Below are positions 1 through 8,191 of a stretch of DNA of 44,437 nucleotides, piece by piece. This stretch comes from a virus. Location of the stretch: the IMG/VR virus record IMGVR_UViG_3300033158_000003, positions 1 to 44,437 of that record; one strand, 5' to 3'. The translations under genes were made by a program, and so were the position numbers. Within the stretch, counting starts at the first letter, position 1. Each line of letters begins with the position of its first letter. Below the pieces are notes generated by a model. It saw only the letters and a list, made by a program, of their open reading frames with translations. It made no database searches and had not been told where the DNA came from.

Positions 1-569
1 GTGGTCGCAGTGGTTTTAGTGATGATGCTGGTAGCCGGCGGCACGAAGCCTGGCGGACAAGCCGTGCCGGTATCAGTAATAGCGACTTCACCGGCATTAA
101 TCCAGGCACCGATCCCGCGGGTCAGGTAGGGCAGCGTGGATCCGTTATCAGCCTGGCTATCCTGGTCAGAGCAGAAGGTGACCTCCATGTTTCGCTTGAT
201 CTGGACGATTGTCTTTTTAACCGCCCGCTGCATCTCACCGCGTTTGCCTATTCCCGCGACGTCGGAGACGTTCTGCGCCATGTCACTGACCATGAACGCC
301 TGACGAAACTTCTGAATCCTGCCGTGTGCCTTAGCGCGCTTGCTAGCAGGGTTTACGTAGTCAGTGTTTGCGACATCGACTCCATCAACGATACCGCCCA
401 GGACAGGGGCATCGTATGCATCCATCTGCCAGTCGTAGATCGTGTTGGCTGGCTCGGTGCCTTTGGGACACATCGAACTAAACGGTGTGTCCTTGTAATC
501 GACCATGGCGATCACATCCGCGAAATCCTCGCGTTTGCCGACCTGGATCGGCTCAGTTAAACTGGGCAT
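1..569 (-). CDS. Major capsid protein, N-terminal part (SU10/DUF5309 family), cut by window end
   Basis: Builds the icosahedral shell. Reading leftward from an ATG at 569, the frame encodes 189 residues beginning MPSLTEPIQVGKREDFADVI, with the typical early 'KREDFADVI...DTPFSSM' stretch of SU10-type (DUF5309) capsid proteins. The frame runs off base 1 without a stop. The rest of the protein is at 43964-44437; removing the 8-base end overlap fuses them in phase into 344 residues, a usual length for the family. The start overlaps the scaffold stop by coupling (TAAATG). Family assignment rests on recalled sequence pattern. Confidence 0.85.
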   Translation of the reverse strand, partial: MPSLTEPIQVGKREDFADVIAMVDYKDTPFSSMCPKGTEPANTIYDWQMDAYDAPVLGGIVDGVDVANTDYVNPASKRAKAHGRIQKFRQAFMVSDMAQNVSDVAGIGKRGEMQRAVKKTIVQIKRNMEVTFCSDQDSQADNGSTLPYLTRGIGAWINAGEVAITDTGTACPPGFVPPATSIITKTTAT

Positions 570-1586
570 TTATTTCTTGGCTGCTGCTCGCCCAGCGGCT
601 GCGCCATCGATAAGCGAATCGACAAATGAGTTCAGAGCTGCATTTGGATCCGCGGCGAAAGCTTCGGCTAGTTGCTGGCCGCTCGGCGTACGGTTAGTAG
701 GAACCCTTGGCGAGGCCGCAGGCGCGGGAGGCGCCAGAGGTTGGCCAGCAGTCGGACCTTTGCCGTTGCGAGCTTTTGCCCGGTCAAATCGAATCTTTTG
801 TCCTACGAGCGCATCCCCGATAATCAGAGCGATATCAGGGTAACGCCGGCACTCAGGAAAAACCGTCAGCCATTGCTTGAAGGTTTTGTTAGCCTCAGTG
901 CCGTCCTTGAATAGCGCCGGGTATTCGCGGCGCGCTTCGGTGTCAAATACGCGCTTGTTAGCAATGAACTCCTTGCGTTCCGGCACATGCTTGGAAAGCA
1001 TCAGCTCGGCGTTGGCCAGGATGCTTTTTACGGCGTTGCCGTCCAGCCATTGCTTGTTGCCCTTGCCGTCGTCTATCTCGCCACCGTCCAAGTGCTGAAT
1101 ACACCAGGTTTTAGCTTCCTGAATGTGGTTAATCTTGGCTGCGAGATCGGTTTCGGTCTCGATATCGGCGAGTGGACTGGCAGCGGTAGGAAGAATGGGT
1201 GGAGGCGCGCTGAACTTCGATTTTAACTCGTCGAGTTCGGCTTGGAGGCTAGTGGCGCGTTCCTCAGCTGTTTTTTTCTGCGCGGTTAACTTATCGATCC
1301 GTTTCTGGACCGACTCGGACAAAATTTCCTCTTTTTTGGGTTCCGGCTCTGCGACTGGTTCCTCGGGCTTGAGTCCCTCTGGAATTTCGACCTCAGGTGC
1401 GGTCTCCGAAGCGCCTGGTTCCGGTGGAGGCGCTTCTTTGGATTTTTGCTCCGGTTGCCCAGGCTCGTCACCGAAGAGGCCTTGCAAGCTTGGGATAGTC
1501 TCGAGCAGATTGTCGATATCCGGTTCCACCGGAGCGGTTTCCGCCGGTTGGTCGACTACCTGGGAGGTCTGAGTCTCCTCTGCCAT
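570..1586 (-). CDS. Putative capsid scaffolding protein
   Basis: 338 residues. The first ~95 are acidic and proline-rich (PEPEPK, EVEIPEGLKPEEPV), followed by a coiled coil (about 90-125, SVQKRIDKLTAQKKTAEERATSLQAE split across heptads) and a helical C-terminal half ending in an alanine/lysine tail. This composition and its place directly upstream of, and overlapping, the capsid gene are typical of scaffold proteins that guide procapsid assembly and then leave. No protease domain is visible. First gene of the leftward late operon; start ATG 1586 lies in the divergent control region and has no clear Shine-Dalgarno. Confidence 0.7.
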   Translation of the reverse strand: MAEETQTSQVVDQPAETAPVEPDIDNLLETIPSLQGLFGDEPGQPEQKSKEAPPPEPGASETAPEVEIPEGLKPEEPVAEPEPKKEEILSESVQKRIDKLTAQKKTAEERATSLQAELDELKSKFSAPPPILPTAASPLADIETETDLAAKINHIQEAKTWCIQHLDGGEIDDGKGNKQWLDGNAVKSILANAELMLSKHVPERKEFIANKRVFDTEARREYPALFKDGTEANKTFKQWLTVFPECRRYPDIALIIGDALVGQKIRFDRAKARNGKGPTAGQPLAPPAPAASPRVPTNRTPSGQQLAEAFAADPNAALNSFVDSLIDGAAAGRAAAKK

Positions 1587-1719
1587 GGTTTACTAACCAA
1601 GAAAAGTGTGCATCCAGGGGATTAAAGGTTCCCCAGTGACCTTGGAGTGGTGTATTGCGTCTCTTCGTGGCAAAAAGCAAGCAGTTTTGCGCCACAATGT
1701 GCCACAAATAAGAGTTCAA
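1587..1719. promoter_or_regulatory. Divergent late control region
   Basis: 133 bp separating the leftward scaffold/capsid operon from rightward terL/portal, so it should drive both late transcripts. It contains two tandem 10-mers at 1688-1707 (TGCGCCACAA then TGTGCCACAA), a motif that recurs in other control regions of this genome. I do not find a convincing sigma-70 -35/-10 pair in either direction, consistent with a phage-encoded or host activator being required. An alternative long terL start at 1606 would read through it. Confidence 0.5.
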
Positions 1720-3330
1720 ATGAAGATTTTGCCGCATCCGGTATACCCGTTGCCCTCTTTTGAGGACTCGATCGCCGATCCGGTGCGAGTCAAAGAATAT
1801 CTGCTCAAGCGCAACGAGCTAATCGAGCTCGAACTGACCGATCCGTGGCGTTACGGCTACCGGCCGCCGGTCTGGAATCTGGTTGAAGCTGAAATCAATG
1901 CCGGTCAGCGCGAAATCCTCATCCTGGGCGGCAACCGGGCGAGCAAGAGCGAATATGCCGGCCGCAAAACGGTCGAGGCGCTGGATTCAGGCGAAAAAAA
2001 ACGCGTCTGGTGCCTGCAAACCAACGAAGCCAACTCAGTTGAAATGCAGCAGCCCATTGTCTGGCGCTACATCCCGATCGAGTACAAGGGACTCAAGAAA
2101 AGTCAGGTAACCAATATCAGCTACACCCAGAAAAACGGGTTCAGCGAAAACAAGTTCATCCTGCCAAACGGCTCGGAATGCGTATTCCGGAACTACGCCC
2201 AGTACGCGCAGGACAGCACGGTGGTCGAGGGCGGCGACTGCGACATGATCTGGTGCGACGAGCTGGTGCCGCTTAACCTGGTCGAGACATTGCGCTACCG
2301 GCTGGTCACCCGCGGCGGGATCCTGATTATTACTTTCACGCCGATCGAAGGTTACACGCCAACCGTTAAAGAATTCCTGGATGGGGCGCGCACCACGCAG
2401 TGGGCCCATGCCGAGCTACTGGGCGAGAAGGTGCCACGCGTCCAGCGCTGCGTCCGCAAAGGGAGCTCAATCGTCTATTTTCACTCTGCCGACAACCCGT
2501 TCGGCGGTTACGAGACGATGAAAAAGACACTGGCCGGCGCACCGAAAAACGAGATCAAGACCCGGGCTTACGGGATTCCAACCCGCGCGATCCTGGCCCG
2601 GTTCCCGAAATTCCGCGACTCGGTGCATGTGATCGAGCCTGAGCGGATCCCCAGGGAAGGCACCCGCTACCAGTTTGTCGATCCTGCCAGTGCCAGGAAC
2701 TGGTTCATGATCTGGGTCCTGGTCGACGCGCGCGATCGCCACTTTATATATAGAGAGTGGCCTTGCGAAGGCGTCTACATCCCCGGTATCGGTGACCCGG
2801 GTTCGTGGGCGGAAGCGGACGGGCGCAAAGCAGACGGGCGAGCCGGCCAGGCGCAGACTTCCTACGGCTGGGGCTTGGAACGTTATGTCCAGGAAATCGA
2901 AAGAGTCGAAACAACAGGGACAAGTCCGGAAGGAGAACCGGAACGTGAAGAAATTGTCGCTCGCTGGATGGATTCGCGGTTTGGCAACACGCCCAACCTC
3001 AAAAACGATGCCGCTACGACGATGATTGAAGAGTGCGCGTTGCTCGACTTGCCCTTCGCGCCCGCGCCGCTGGATCCGATCGAGGAAGGGGTGTCCTTGA
3101 TTAATTCGTTATTGGATTTTGATCCTGACAGTGGTAAAGAGCCGAAGCTTTTCATCTCGAGCGAGTGCAAGGCAGTGATCTTCAGCCTAAAGGTCTGGAC
3201 CGGGAAAGACGAAAAACTGGGCGCTTGTAAAGACCCGGTCGATTGCGTCCGCTGGATGGCTATCGCCGGCCTGTGCGACATCGGCGGCAGTCTGCAACTG
3301 GTTGACCCCATCGGCATCGATCCTCTATGA
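1720..3330 (+). CDS. terL: Terminase large subunit
   Basis: DNA-packaging motor: an ATPase that pumps DNA into the procapsid plus a nuclease that cuts it. From ATG 1720 the protein has 536 residues. Walker A variant GGNRASKS is at about 70-77, Walker B with catalytic acid (DMIWCDE) at about 175-181, and 'IITFTPIEGYTPTV' is the coupling motif region. The C-terminal half has RNase-H-fold acidic residues (FVDPASARNWFMIW, WMDSRFG, DPVDCVRW). A longer frame from 1606 exists, but its extra N-terminus runs through the GCCACAA control repeats and is not family-like. The stop overlaps the portal start (ATGA). Confidence 0.93.
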   Translation: MKILPHPVYPLPSFEDSIADPVRVKEYLLKRNELIELELTDPWRYGYRPPVWNLVEAEINAGQREILILGGNRASKSEYAGRKTVEALDSGEKKRVWCLQTNEANSVEMQQPIVWRYIPIEYKGLKKSQVTNISYTQKNGFSENKFILPNGSECVFRNYAQYAQDSTVVEGGDCDMIWCDELVPLNLVETLRYRLVTRGGILIITFTPIEGYTPTVKEFLDGARTTQWAHAELLGEKVPRVQRCVRKGSSIVYFHSADNPFGGYETMKKTLAGAPKNEIKTRAYGIPTRAILARFPKFRDSVHVIEPERIPREGTRYQFVDPASARNWFMIWVLVDARDRHFIYREWPCEGVYIPGIGDPGSWAEADGRKADGRAGQAQTSYGWGLERYVQEIERVETTGTSPEGEPEREEIVARWMDSRFGNTPNLKNDAATTMIEECALLDLPFAPAPLDPIEEGVSLINSLLDFDPDSGKEPKLFISSECKAVIFSLKVWTGKDEKLGACKDPVDCVRWMAIAGLCDIGGSLQLVDPIGIDPL

Positions 3331-5576
3331 ATTTTGCCGAAGTAAAGCGTTCGTTCACCTGGGCCCTGACAGAGGCCAGCAGCTACATCTCCTTTATATC
3401 TACGCTGGACGACAGCCGTTACTGCCGGTGGGCAGGGCAGACCTATGACGGGCGCAAGTGGAGCGCGAACACGGGCAAAGAAGTGTTCCCGTGGGAAGGC
3501 GCCTCCGATATCCGCCCCTATTTCATCGACGACCTGATCATCGACGACGTCGACATCATGCGCACCGCAGACAAGAACTGCCACATGCAGACTTTGCCGA
3601 CTAATTCGCTCTACCAGGAACAGGGAACGGCGACAACGGCAGTACTGGACTGGGTAGTGCGCAACATGATGGCGGAGGAACTGGACCGGGAAAAAGAACT
3701 CGCCGCGCAATGGCGCCAGCACTACGGCTCGAGCGTAATCGGGATCGACTGGTATCTGGATTTCGATTCCGAAGTGGTCACAGTCACCATGCAGGATCTG
3801 ATGCAGATGGCGATGATGGATCCGCAACTGCAGGCGTTTTTGGAATACCTGATGCGTAACGCGCAGCGGCTGTCGGGTAGCGATATCGCGCAGGCTGCGC
3901 GGATGTTAGCCATGTATTTTCCGGACCTGGCCAGTCCGCCGCAAACCCCTGAAGAAGTCATTGACCCGACCACTAAATCAGCGGGCCCGCCTCCCAAACC
4001 GACTTCCTACACGACCGATATGAGCGTGCGCAATCCCCAGGAAGCGCTCACGAGCCTGATGCGCACCGGGCAGTTTGCCTATGATCGCCCTTATATTAAA
4101 GAGAACCGCCCGTGCGTGACGGCCTACCGCACCTACCAGGACGTGTTTTTCTTTCGCAACACCTACGACTTGCAGCGCCTGCCCTGGATCGTGCGCCGGG
4201 ACGTTATCCCAAAATCGACTGTAATCGACCGCAGCCGATACGAGCGCTGGGATCCAAAGTTTACGACCGAGATCCTGGAGCGGGCCGGGAGCAGTGCGCT
4301 GCTGAATCTAGGCATGCAGACCCTGTTCCGGTTCAGGGACCGGCTCTATGTCGATGAGATGAAAGAGCTCTGCGAGGTCTATTACGGCTTTTACCGCGGG
4401 CAGGACGACAAGAACCGGCGCCAGACGCTGGTTACGATTTTCCATCCTAATTTCGAGTTGATCGGCCGCCAGTTGCCATTGCCATACGCGCACGGCAAAT
4501 ATCCTTTTGTCTTGTGCCAGCGGGAGCGCCGCAGCCGCTCAGCACTGGAAAGCCGTTCGGTAGGCGACGTCGCGATGACTGCCCAGGCTGAGATCAAGCT
4601 GCAAAAAGACAGTCGCAACGACCGGACAGCGCTCTGCACCATCCCGCCTTTGCAGGTGCCGCTGGGCAGAGGCAAACAACAGTACAAGCTCGGGCCCCGT
4701 GCGCAGCTGGGCGTTATGCGGCCCGGCGAACTAGCGTGGCTGCCGCCTCCTCCGCTTGATCAGACCACTTACCAGACCGAGATGAGCATCCGGCAGGATG
4801 CCTGCAATTATTTCGGTAAAAACATGGAGGGAGTCGACCCGAACAAGGCGCTGCGCAAGCAGCAGCGGCTGATCGATAACTGGCTGGGCGAGCTGCGCAT
4901 GGTGCACGTCCAGATTTACCAGCTTTGCCAGCAGTACCTGCCTGATGAGATCTGGATAACTGCCTCAGGAGATCAGTTGGTGGTGCCGCAGCGGGACCGG
5001 CAATCGATCCAGCGCAATTTGAATCTGGTGCTCGAGTACGACGCAAAAGATCTCAACACAGAGTTCGTCACCCAGAAACTGCAACTGATCCAGCAGATGT
5101 TAGTCACTACTGACGCCGCCGGCGTGATCGACCGCGCGGGCCTGACCATGTACGCGGCCAGAGCACTGGACCCGGCGCTGGCGCGGCAACTGATCCAGCC
5201 CCAGGCTGCGGTCAGCCAGCAGGAGATTAACGACGAGCAGGATCAGTTAAGCAAGATTGCAGACGGCATTGAGCCGCCTATGTACACCTCCGGCCAGAAT
5301 GCGCAGCTGCGCCTGCAGGTTATCCAGAACACCATGCAGCAGCAGGGCTACATCAACGCGCTCCGGCAGAACCCGATTGCGCTGCAAATTCTGGACCGGC
5401 GCGTACAGAATCTGCAGTTCCAGGTTACCCAGCAGCAGAACGCGATCACCGGCAAGCTCGGTGTCCAGCCGGGACCGACTCAGAGCCTTACCGGCACCGG
5501 GCCGGCGCCAGCTCCTCAGAGTCAGCTAATGGGCGGGGGCAGTTTCGGGGGCACCGGAGGAGGCAGTGGCGCATAA
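3327..5576 (+). CDS. Portal protein (podovirus-type, large)
   Basis: 749 residues, expected to form the dodecameric DNA channel at the capsid vertex. It directly follows and overlaps terL by four bases. It has the size and style of the long podoviral/SU10-type portals: an N-terminal alpha/beta region with 'FPWEGASDIRPYFIDDLI' (typical portal N-terminal motif), a central 'RERRSRSALESRSVGDVAMTAQAE' helix region and a long Q-rich helical C-terminal part (residues ~560-700), which in related portals forms a barrel or crown. The last ~40 residues are low-complexity G/P/Q. Confidence 0.9.
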   Translation: MNFAEVKRSFTWALTEASSYISFISTLDDSRYCRWAGQTYDGRKWSANTGKEVFPWEGASDIRPYFIDDLIIDDVDIMRTADKNCHMQTLPTNSLYQEQGTATTAVLDWVVRNMMAEELDREKELAAQWRQHYGSSVIGIDWYLDFDSEVVTVTMQDLMQMAMMDPQLQAFLEYLMRNAQRLSGSDIAQAARMLAMYFPDLASPPQTPEEVIDPTTKSAGPPPKPTSYTTDMSVRNPQEALTSLMRTGQFAYDRPYIKENRPCVTAYRTYQDVFFFRNTYDLQRLPWIVRRDVIPKSTVIDRSRYERWDPKFTTEILERAGSSALLNLGMQTLFRFRDRLYVDEMKELCEVYYGFYRGQDDKNRRQTLVTIFHPNFELIGRQLPLPYAHGKYPFVLCQRERRSRSALESRSVGDVAMTAQAEIKLQKDSRNDRTALCTIPPLQVPLGRGKQQYKLGPRAQLGVMRPGELAWLPPPPLDQTTYQTEMSIRQDACNYFGKNMEGVDPNKALRKQQRLIDNWLGELRMVHVQIYQLCQQYLPDEIWITASGDQLVVPQRDRQSIQRNLNLVLEYDAKDLNTEFVTQKLQLIQQMLVTTDAAGVIDRAGLTMYAARALDPALARQLIQPQAAVSQQEINDEQDQLSKIADGIEPPMYTSGQNAQLRLQVIQNTMQQQGYINALRQNPIALQILDRRVQNLQFQVTQQQNAITGKLGVQPGPTQSLTGTGPAPAPQSQLMGGGSFGGTGGGSGA

Positions 5577-5598
5577 AAACACAAAAAAGGAAAACAAC

Positions 5599-5832
5599 AT
5601 GGACGAAAAAACTGATTACCAGGGACCGGCTGAGCCGGGCACACCGCTCGAGCCGGATGAATTACCGGAGAGCCCGCCGGAGTTCCAGAAAGCGACTCAA
5701 GCTCCGCGCCAGGAAAAGGAGGTCCACCCCACGAGCGAACTCTCCAGTACGCCCCGGCATAAAGCCGGTAAACCCTCGAGCGGGACGCATCCGACCGCTG
5801 AACTGCACATCAAACCAAAGGGACGACGCTAA
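5599..5832 (+). CDS. Small acidic/basic disordered phage protein
   Basis: 77 residues from ATG 5599, preceded by AAGGA. A GTG at 5566 with a good GGAGG would add 11 residues and overlap the portal stop. Charged and proline-rich (PAEPGTPLEPDELPESPPE) with two similar words, 'HPTSELSSTPRHKAGKPSS' and 'THPTAELHIKPKG', suggesting an internal duplication. No domain recognised. Rightward late operon; its TAA overlaps the next ATG. Confidence 0.55.
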   Translation: MDEKTDYQGPAEPGTPLEPDELPESPPEFQKATQAPRQEKEVHPTSELSSTPRHKAGKPSSGTHPTAELHIKPKGRR

Positions 5833-5999
5833 TGGCTGAACTGGGAACTGAATTTGAGAAGCTTGACGAGATCCTCTCCATCCTGCGCCGGATCGAGGAG
5901 CGCCAGGTGCGCACTACCGCGATGGTGGCGCAAGTCAAGGAACACGAGGCGCCCGTGACCGGTTCCTTCGCCTCGAGCGATTTAGGAGACAAAAAATGA
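5832..5999 (+). CDS. Small coiled-coil protein
   Basis: 55 residues (MAELGTEFEKLDEILSILRR...). Residues ~5-40 form an amphipathic helix or coiled coil with regular leucine/isoleucine spacing. Starts on the TAATG overlap with the gene before and ends in an ATGA overlap with the next, so translation is coupled. Function unknown; its place after the portal suggests a minor head or connector role. Confidence 0.55.
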   Translation: MAELGTEFEKLDEILSILRRIEERQVRTTAMVAQVKEHEAPVTGSFASSDLGDKK

Positions 6000-6400
6000 A
6001 CAGACTTAAAGTCCCATTTGCTGATATCACAGACGAAGATCTCACAACGTTGCTTTCCAGGTGTCCGAACGCCTGGCAGGGCGATCAAGGGTTCCAGAAC
6101 TGGTGTGTGGACATGGTTAATCTGGCGAGCGGGCCGGCATCGCCTCCAGCCATTATTTCGATTGCTCCCAATACGGTGGCAGCCGGCGCACCCGATACCG
6201 TGATTACGGTAACCGGAACCGATTTCGCTTCCGGCGCCGTAGTGGTGACCAGCGCCGATCTGGCAACAACCTTTTTAAATCACCAGACGCTCACCGCGAC
6301 GATCCCCCTCTCGCAGCTTGCTGCTGCCGCGACGATTCCGGTTACGGTGCGCAATCCTGACAGCCAGGTCAGCGGCGCGCTTGATTTCACGGTCACCTAA
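5996..6400 (+). CDS. IPT/TIG-type Ig-like domain protein
   Basis: 134 residues. Residues ~1-45 are helical (ITDEDLTTLLSRCPNAWQGD). Residues ~50-134 form one IPT/TIG immunoglobulin-like domain: 'AIISIAPNTVAAGAPDTVITVTGTDFASGAVV' through 'TIPVTVRNPDSQVSGALDFTVT', with the typical PN/G-x-T-F spacing. Such Ig-like domains decorate phage heads or tails and bind carbohydrate weakly. Good Shine-Dalgarno (GGAG at about 5985). Overlaps the gene before by ATGA. Confidence 0.75.
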   Translation: MNRLKVPFADITDEDLTTLLSRCPNAWQGDQGFQNWCVDMVNLASGPASPPAIISIAPNTVAAGAPDTVITVTGTDFASGAVVVTSADLATTFLNHQTLTATIPLSQLAAAATIPVTVRNPDSQVSGALDFTVT

Positions 6401-6404
6401 AAGC

Positions 6405-6548
6405 ATGCCGATTAAAGGATCGATTCTTTATCCGTTCCGGTGGTTCTGGCGCCAGGACATCTCCACCCAGGTCCAGATCCCGACCAGCACAGGCGTGCCG
6501 CCTCCCAACCCAGCGCCAGTTAAAAGTGCCACCGTCCAGAAACGCTAG
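6405..6548 (+). CDS. Hypothetical 47-residue protein
   Basis: Starts ATG 6405, four bases after the TIG-domain stop, and overlaps the next gene. The sequence (MPIKGSILYPFRWFWRQDIS...PPPNPAPVK) has an aromatic N-terminal patch and a proline-rich tail. No family recognised. Called from operon packing only. Confidence 0.4.
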   Translation: MPIKGSILYPFRWFWRQDISTQVQIPTSTGVPPPNPAPVKSATVQKR

Positions 6549-6846
6549 GCTCACTGTGCCGGTGGTGCGCGTAGTCGACTCGATCGAGTTCCTGCCTGAG
6601 GTCTTGCCCAGTGTGTTGCGCGAGATTAACGAGCGGCAATGGGCCGCGGTTAAACAGGTCTTGATCGAGGCCAAGTACAAAGCCGAAAGCATGCTGCGCA
6701 ATGACGCGGTCTTCGATTCACCGGGCAAGGTCAGCTATTACCAGGGCTGGGTCGCTTATGCTGATTATGTGATCAGTTCGCTGGAGAGCCTGCGTGCCGA
6801 GTCCGGGCCAGAGCAAGCGTCTGAGCCGGAGCCGGGACCGGAATGA
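6526..6846 (+). CDS. Conserved phage protein of unknown function
   Basis: 106 residues from GTG 6526; a GTG near 6556 is an alternative start. The centre is helical and looks like a family recurrent in phages near the portal: 'QWAAVKQVLIEAKYKAESMLRNDAVFDSPGKVSYYQGWVAYADYVISSLE' (described in pieces). Acidic E/P tail. The start codon lies inside the preceding small gene and the stop overlaps the next ATG. Role not known; possibly a head-completion or packaging accessory. Confidence 0.6.
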   Translation: MPPSRNARLTVPVVRVVDSIEFLPEVLPSVLREINERQWAAVKQVLIEAKYKAESMLRNDAVFDSPGKVSYYQGWVAYADYVISSLESLRAESGPEQASEPEPGPE

Positions 6847-7160
6847 GATTTCTGGTGATAGGAGTCAGCACCGAGGTCGTGGACTCGGCACTCAATCAGA
6901 TTGAACGGATCAGCGCCTGGCCGGTGCAGGCGCTCAATCTTGCTCTCTTTGTGCTGGTGCTGGCTGTTTGCTGGCTTTATCTGCAGAGCACGCGCAAAGA
7001 TTTGCACAAGCTCCAACAAGCCAACGCAGATGAGCGAAGAGAATATATCGAGGCTCTTAGAACACTGGTCCACGATAGTTCCAAAGTCATCGAACGGAAC
7101 AACACGATCTTTGAGCGGGTCGACCGGCGGCTCGAGCGTGAAAGTGACCGACACGCTTGA
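6843..7160 (+). CDS. Membrane protein with C-terminal coiled coil
   Basis: 105 residues: a short N-terminal helix, one transmembrane segment at about 29-47 (ALNLALFVLVLAVCWLYLQ), then a charged coiled coil to the end. The topology fits holin- or spanin-like or membrane-anchor roles. A second membrane/coiled-coil protein follows immediately, and a further holin candidate sits beside the lysin gene at 42038-42331, so its role in lysis is open. Confidence 0.6.
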   Translation: MRFLVIGVSTEVVDSALNQIERISAWPVQALNLALFVLVLAVCWLYLQSTRKDLHKLQQANADERREYIEALRTLVHDSSKVIERNNTIFERVDRRLERESDRHA

Positions 7161-7797
7161 GAGGCCGGCGCCAAGGCGCCACTTCTCCACCGAGAGTCTC
7201 AACGAGCTCTTATTCTGGGGCATACACCTGGCTATCGTGGCGATAAGCCTGGGGATCATGTGGGTCAAAATCGACGGCAACACCAAGGCTTTAAAGACCT
7301 TGATTGCGGCCCAGGACAAAGAACTGGAGCTGGTCAGGCAGCAAGTCCTAGTCGAGGCGACCAGCGCCCAAGAGGAGCACAAAGCCGAGCAGCAGCGCTC
7401 GATTCAGTTTAGCGCCGCCTTCGCCGCTTTAAGCGCGATCCAGGCCGACGTCAAAGACGCCTTGAACAAGTCGACGCAAACTAACAATCTTGTCTTAGAG
7501 GCGGCTCAAGCAACTGAAAAAGCCGCTCTTGAGAGTAAAAGCGCAGCCAGTGGTGCGGAGACTCTGGCGATGAGGGCGGCCGGCACCGCGGGTGCGGCTG
7601 CTGCTGCGGCCGGTCGAGCAGCTGCCAGCTCCAGTCATACGAGCTCGGTGGTCGCTTCTAAGGTCGTTACCAGTTCTGACAAGCGCGCGCTGTCTGCGCA
7701 GCAAGCGGCTTTGGCGGCAAAGCAGCAAAAACTGGAGAAAACCATCAAACGCGTCAAGGTCAAGGGACCGAACCTGTTCGATAAATTATTCCATTAA
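7138..7797 (+). CDS. Membrane-anchored alanine-rich coiled-coil protein
   Basis: 219 residues from GTG 7138 (GTG 7144 is an alternative), overlapping the previous gene. The frame is open further upstream, but that part is a shadow of the preceding gene. One transmembrane segment at ~24-45 (LLFWGIHLAIVAISLGIMWVKI), then a long coiled coil and an A/S-rich stretch ('AAGTAGAAAAAAGRAAASS') before a basic end. Looks like a rod projecting from the membrane. Function unknown; the pairing with 6843-7160 suggests a joint membrane role. Its stop overlaps by four bases the stop of the convergent gene at 7794. Confidence 0.55.
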   Translation: MKVTDTLERPAPRRHFSTESLNELLFWGIHLAIVAISLGIMWVKIDGNTKALKTLIAAQDKELELVRQQVLVEATSAQEEHKAEQQRSIQFSAAFAALSAIQADVKDALNKSTQTNNLVLEAAQATEKAALESKSAASGAETLAMRAAGTAGAAAAAAGRAAASSSHTSSVVASKVVTSSDKRALSAQQAALAAKQQKLEKTIKRVKVKGPNLFDKLFH

Positions 7798-7973
7798 TGG
7801 GGTTGGGACGGGATATAGTACTCCTCCTCCTCTAATTGAGTTATCCGGTCTCTGAGTCGGCTGTTTTCCGCTTTGAGCTCCAAGATCAGCTGGCAGAGGT
7901 TAATCACGCACTCCCGCGCATTAATATACTTAACACGGAATTCTTCTTCCTCTATCGCTTGGTCTCCAGTCAT
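7794..7973 (-). CDS. Small coiled-coil protein, last gene of the leftward early operon
   Basis: 59 residues (MTGDQAIEEEEFRVKYINAR..., ending EYYIPSQPH). Residues ~20-52 form a leucine-spaced coiled coil (CQLILELKAENSRLRDRITQLEEEE). The ATG lies in a TGATG overlap with the upstream 73-residue gene, so it is translationally coupled. It ends tail-to-tail with the rightward gene, stops overlapping. Too short for many gene finders; called from coupling and coding-like composition. Confidence 0.55.
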   Translation of the reverse strand: MTGDQAIEEEEFRVKYINARECVINLCQLILELKAENSRLRDRITQLEEEEYYIPSQPH

Positions 7974-8191
7974 GGCTTTTGCAAAAGCTCGCCTATATTA
8001 ATCATGCATTCCTCGATCCGGTTACTGCAGCGGTTAGCCTGGGCGCAGATCGCTCTGGCCTGGGCGTAAGTGTAGCGCGCCGCTGCGGTAACGTCTGGCG
8101 TATAGCCCAAGCCTCCCCATCCCCTATAACCCTTGTGTTCATGCGACCAGACCAGCCAGTCATTTGGTTGATGCTCCTTTTCTGTGTTCAT
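7970..8191 (-). CDS. Conserved small phage protein (WSHEH family)
   Basis: 73 residues. The N-terminal half 'DWLVWSHEHKGYRGWGGLGYT' followed by 'AAARYTYAQARAICAQA' matches a small family I recall from many phages, with a short beta region and then a helix. The function is unknown. Starts by overlap with the upstream gene's stop and ends by ATGA overlap into the 59-residue gene. Confidence 0.65.
   Translation of the reverse strand: MNTEKEHQPNDWLVWSHEHKGYRGWGGLGYTPDVTAAARYTYAQARAICAQANRCSNRIEECMINIGELLQKP

Noticed and set aside
1123-1572. Rightward 149-residue frame opposite the scaffold gene
   Set aside because: Antisense shadow: serine/glycine-rich composition mirrors the scaffold codons, and it has no start signal or family resemblance.
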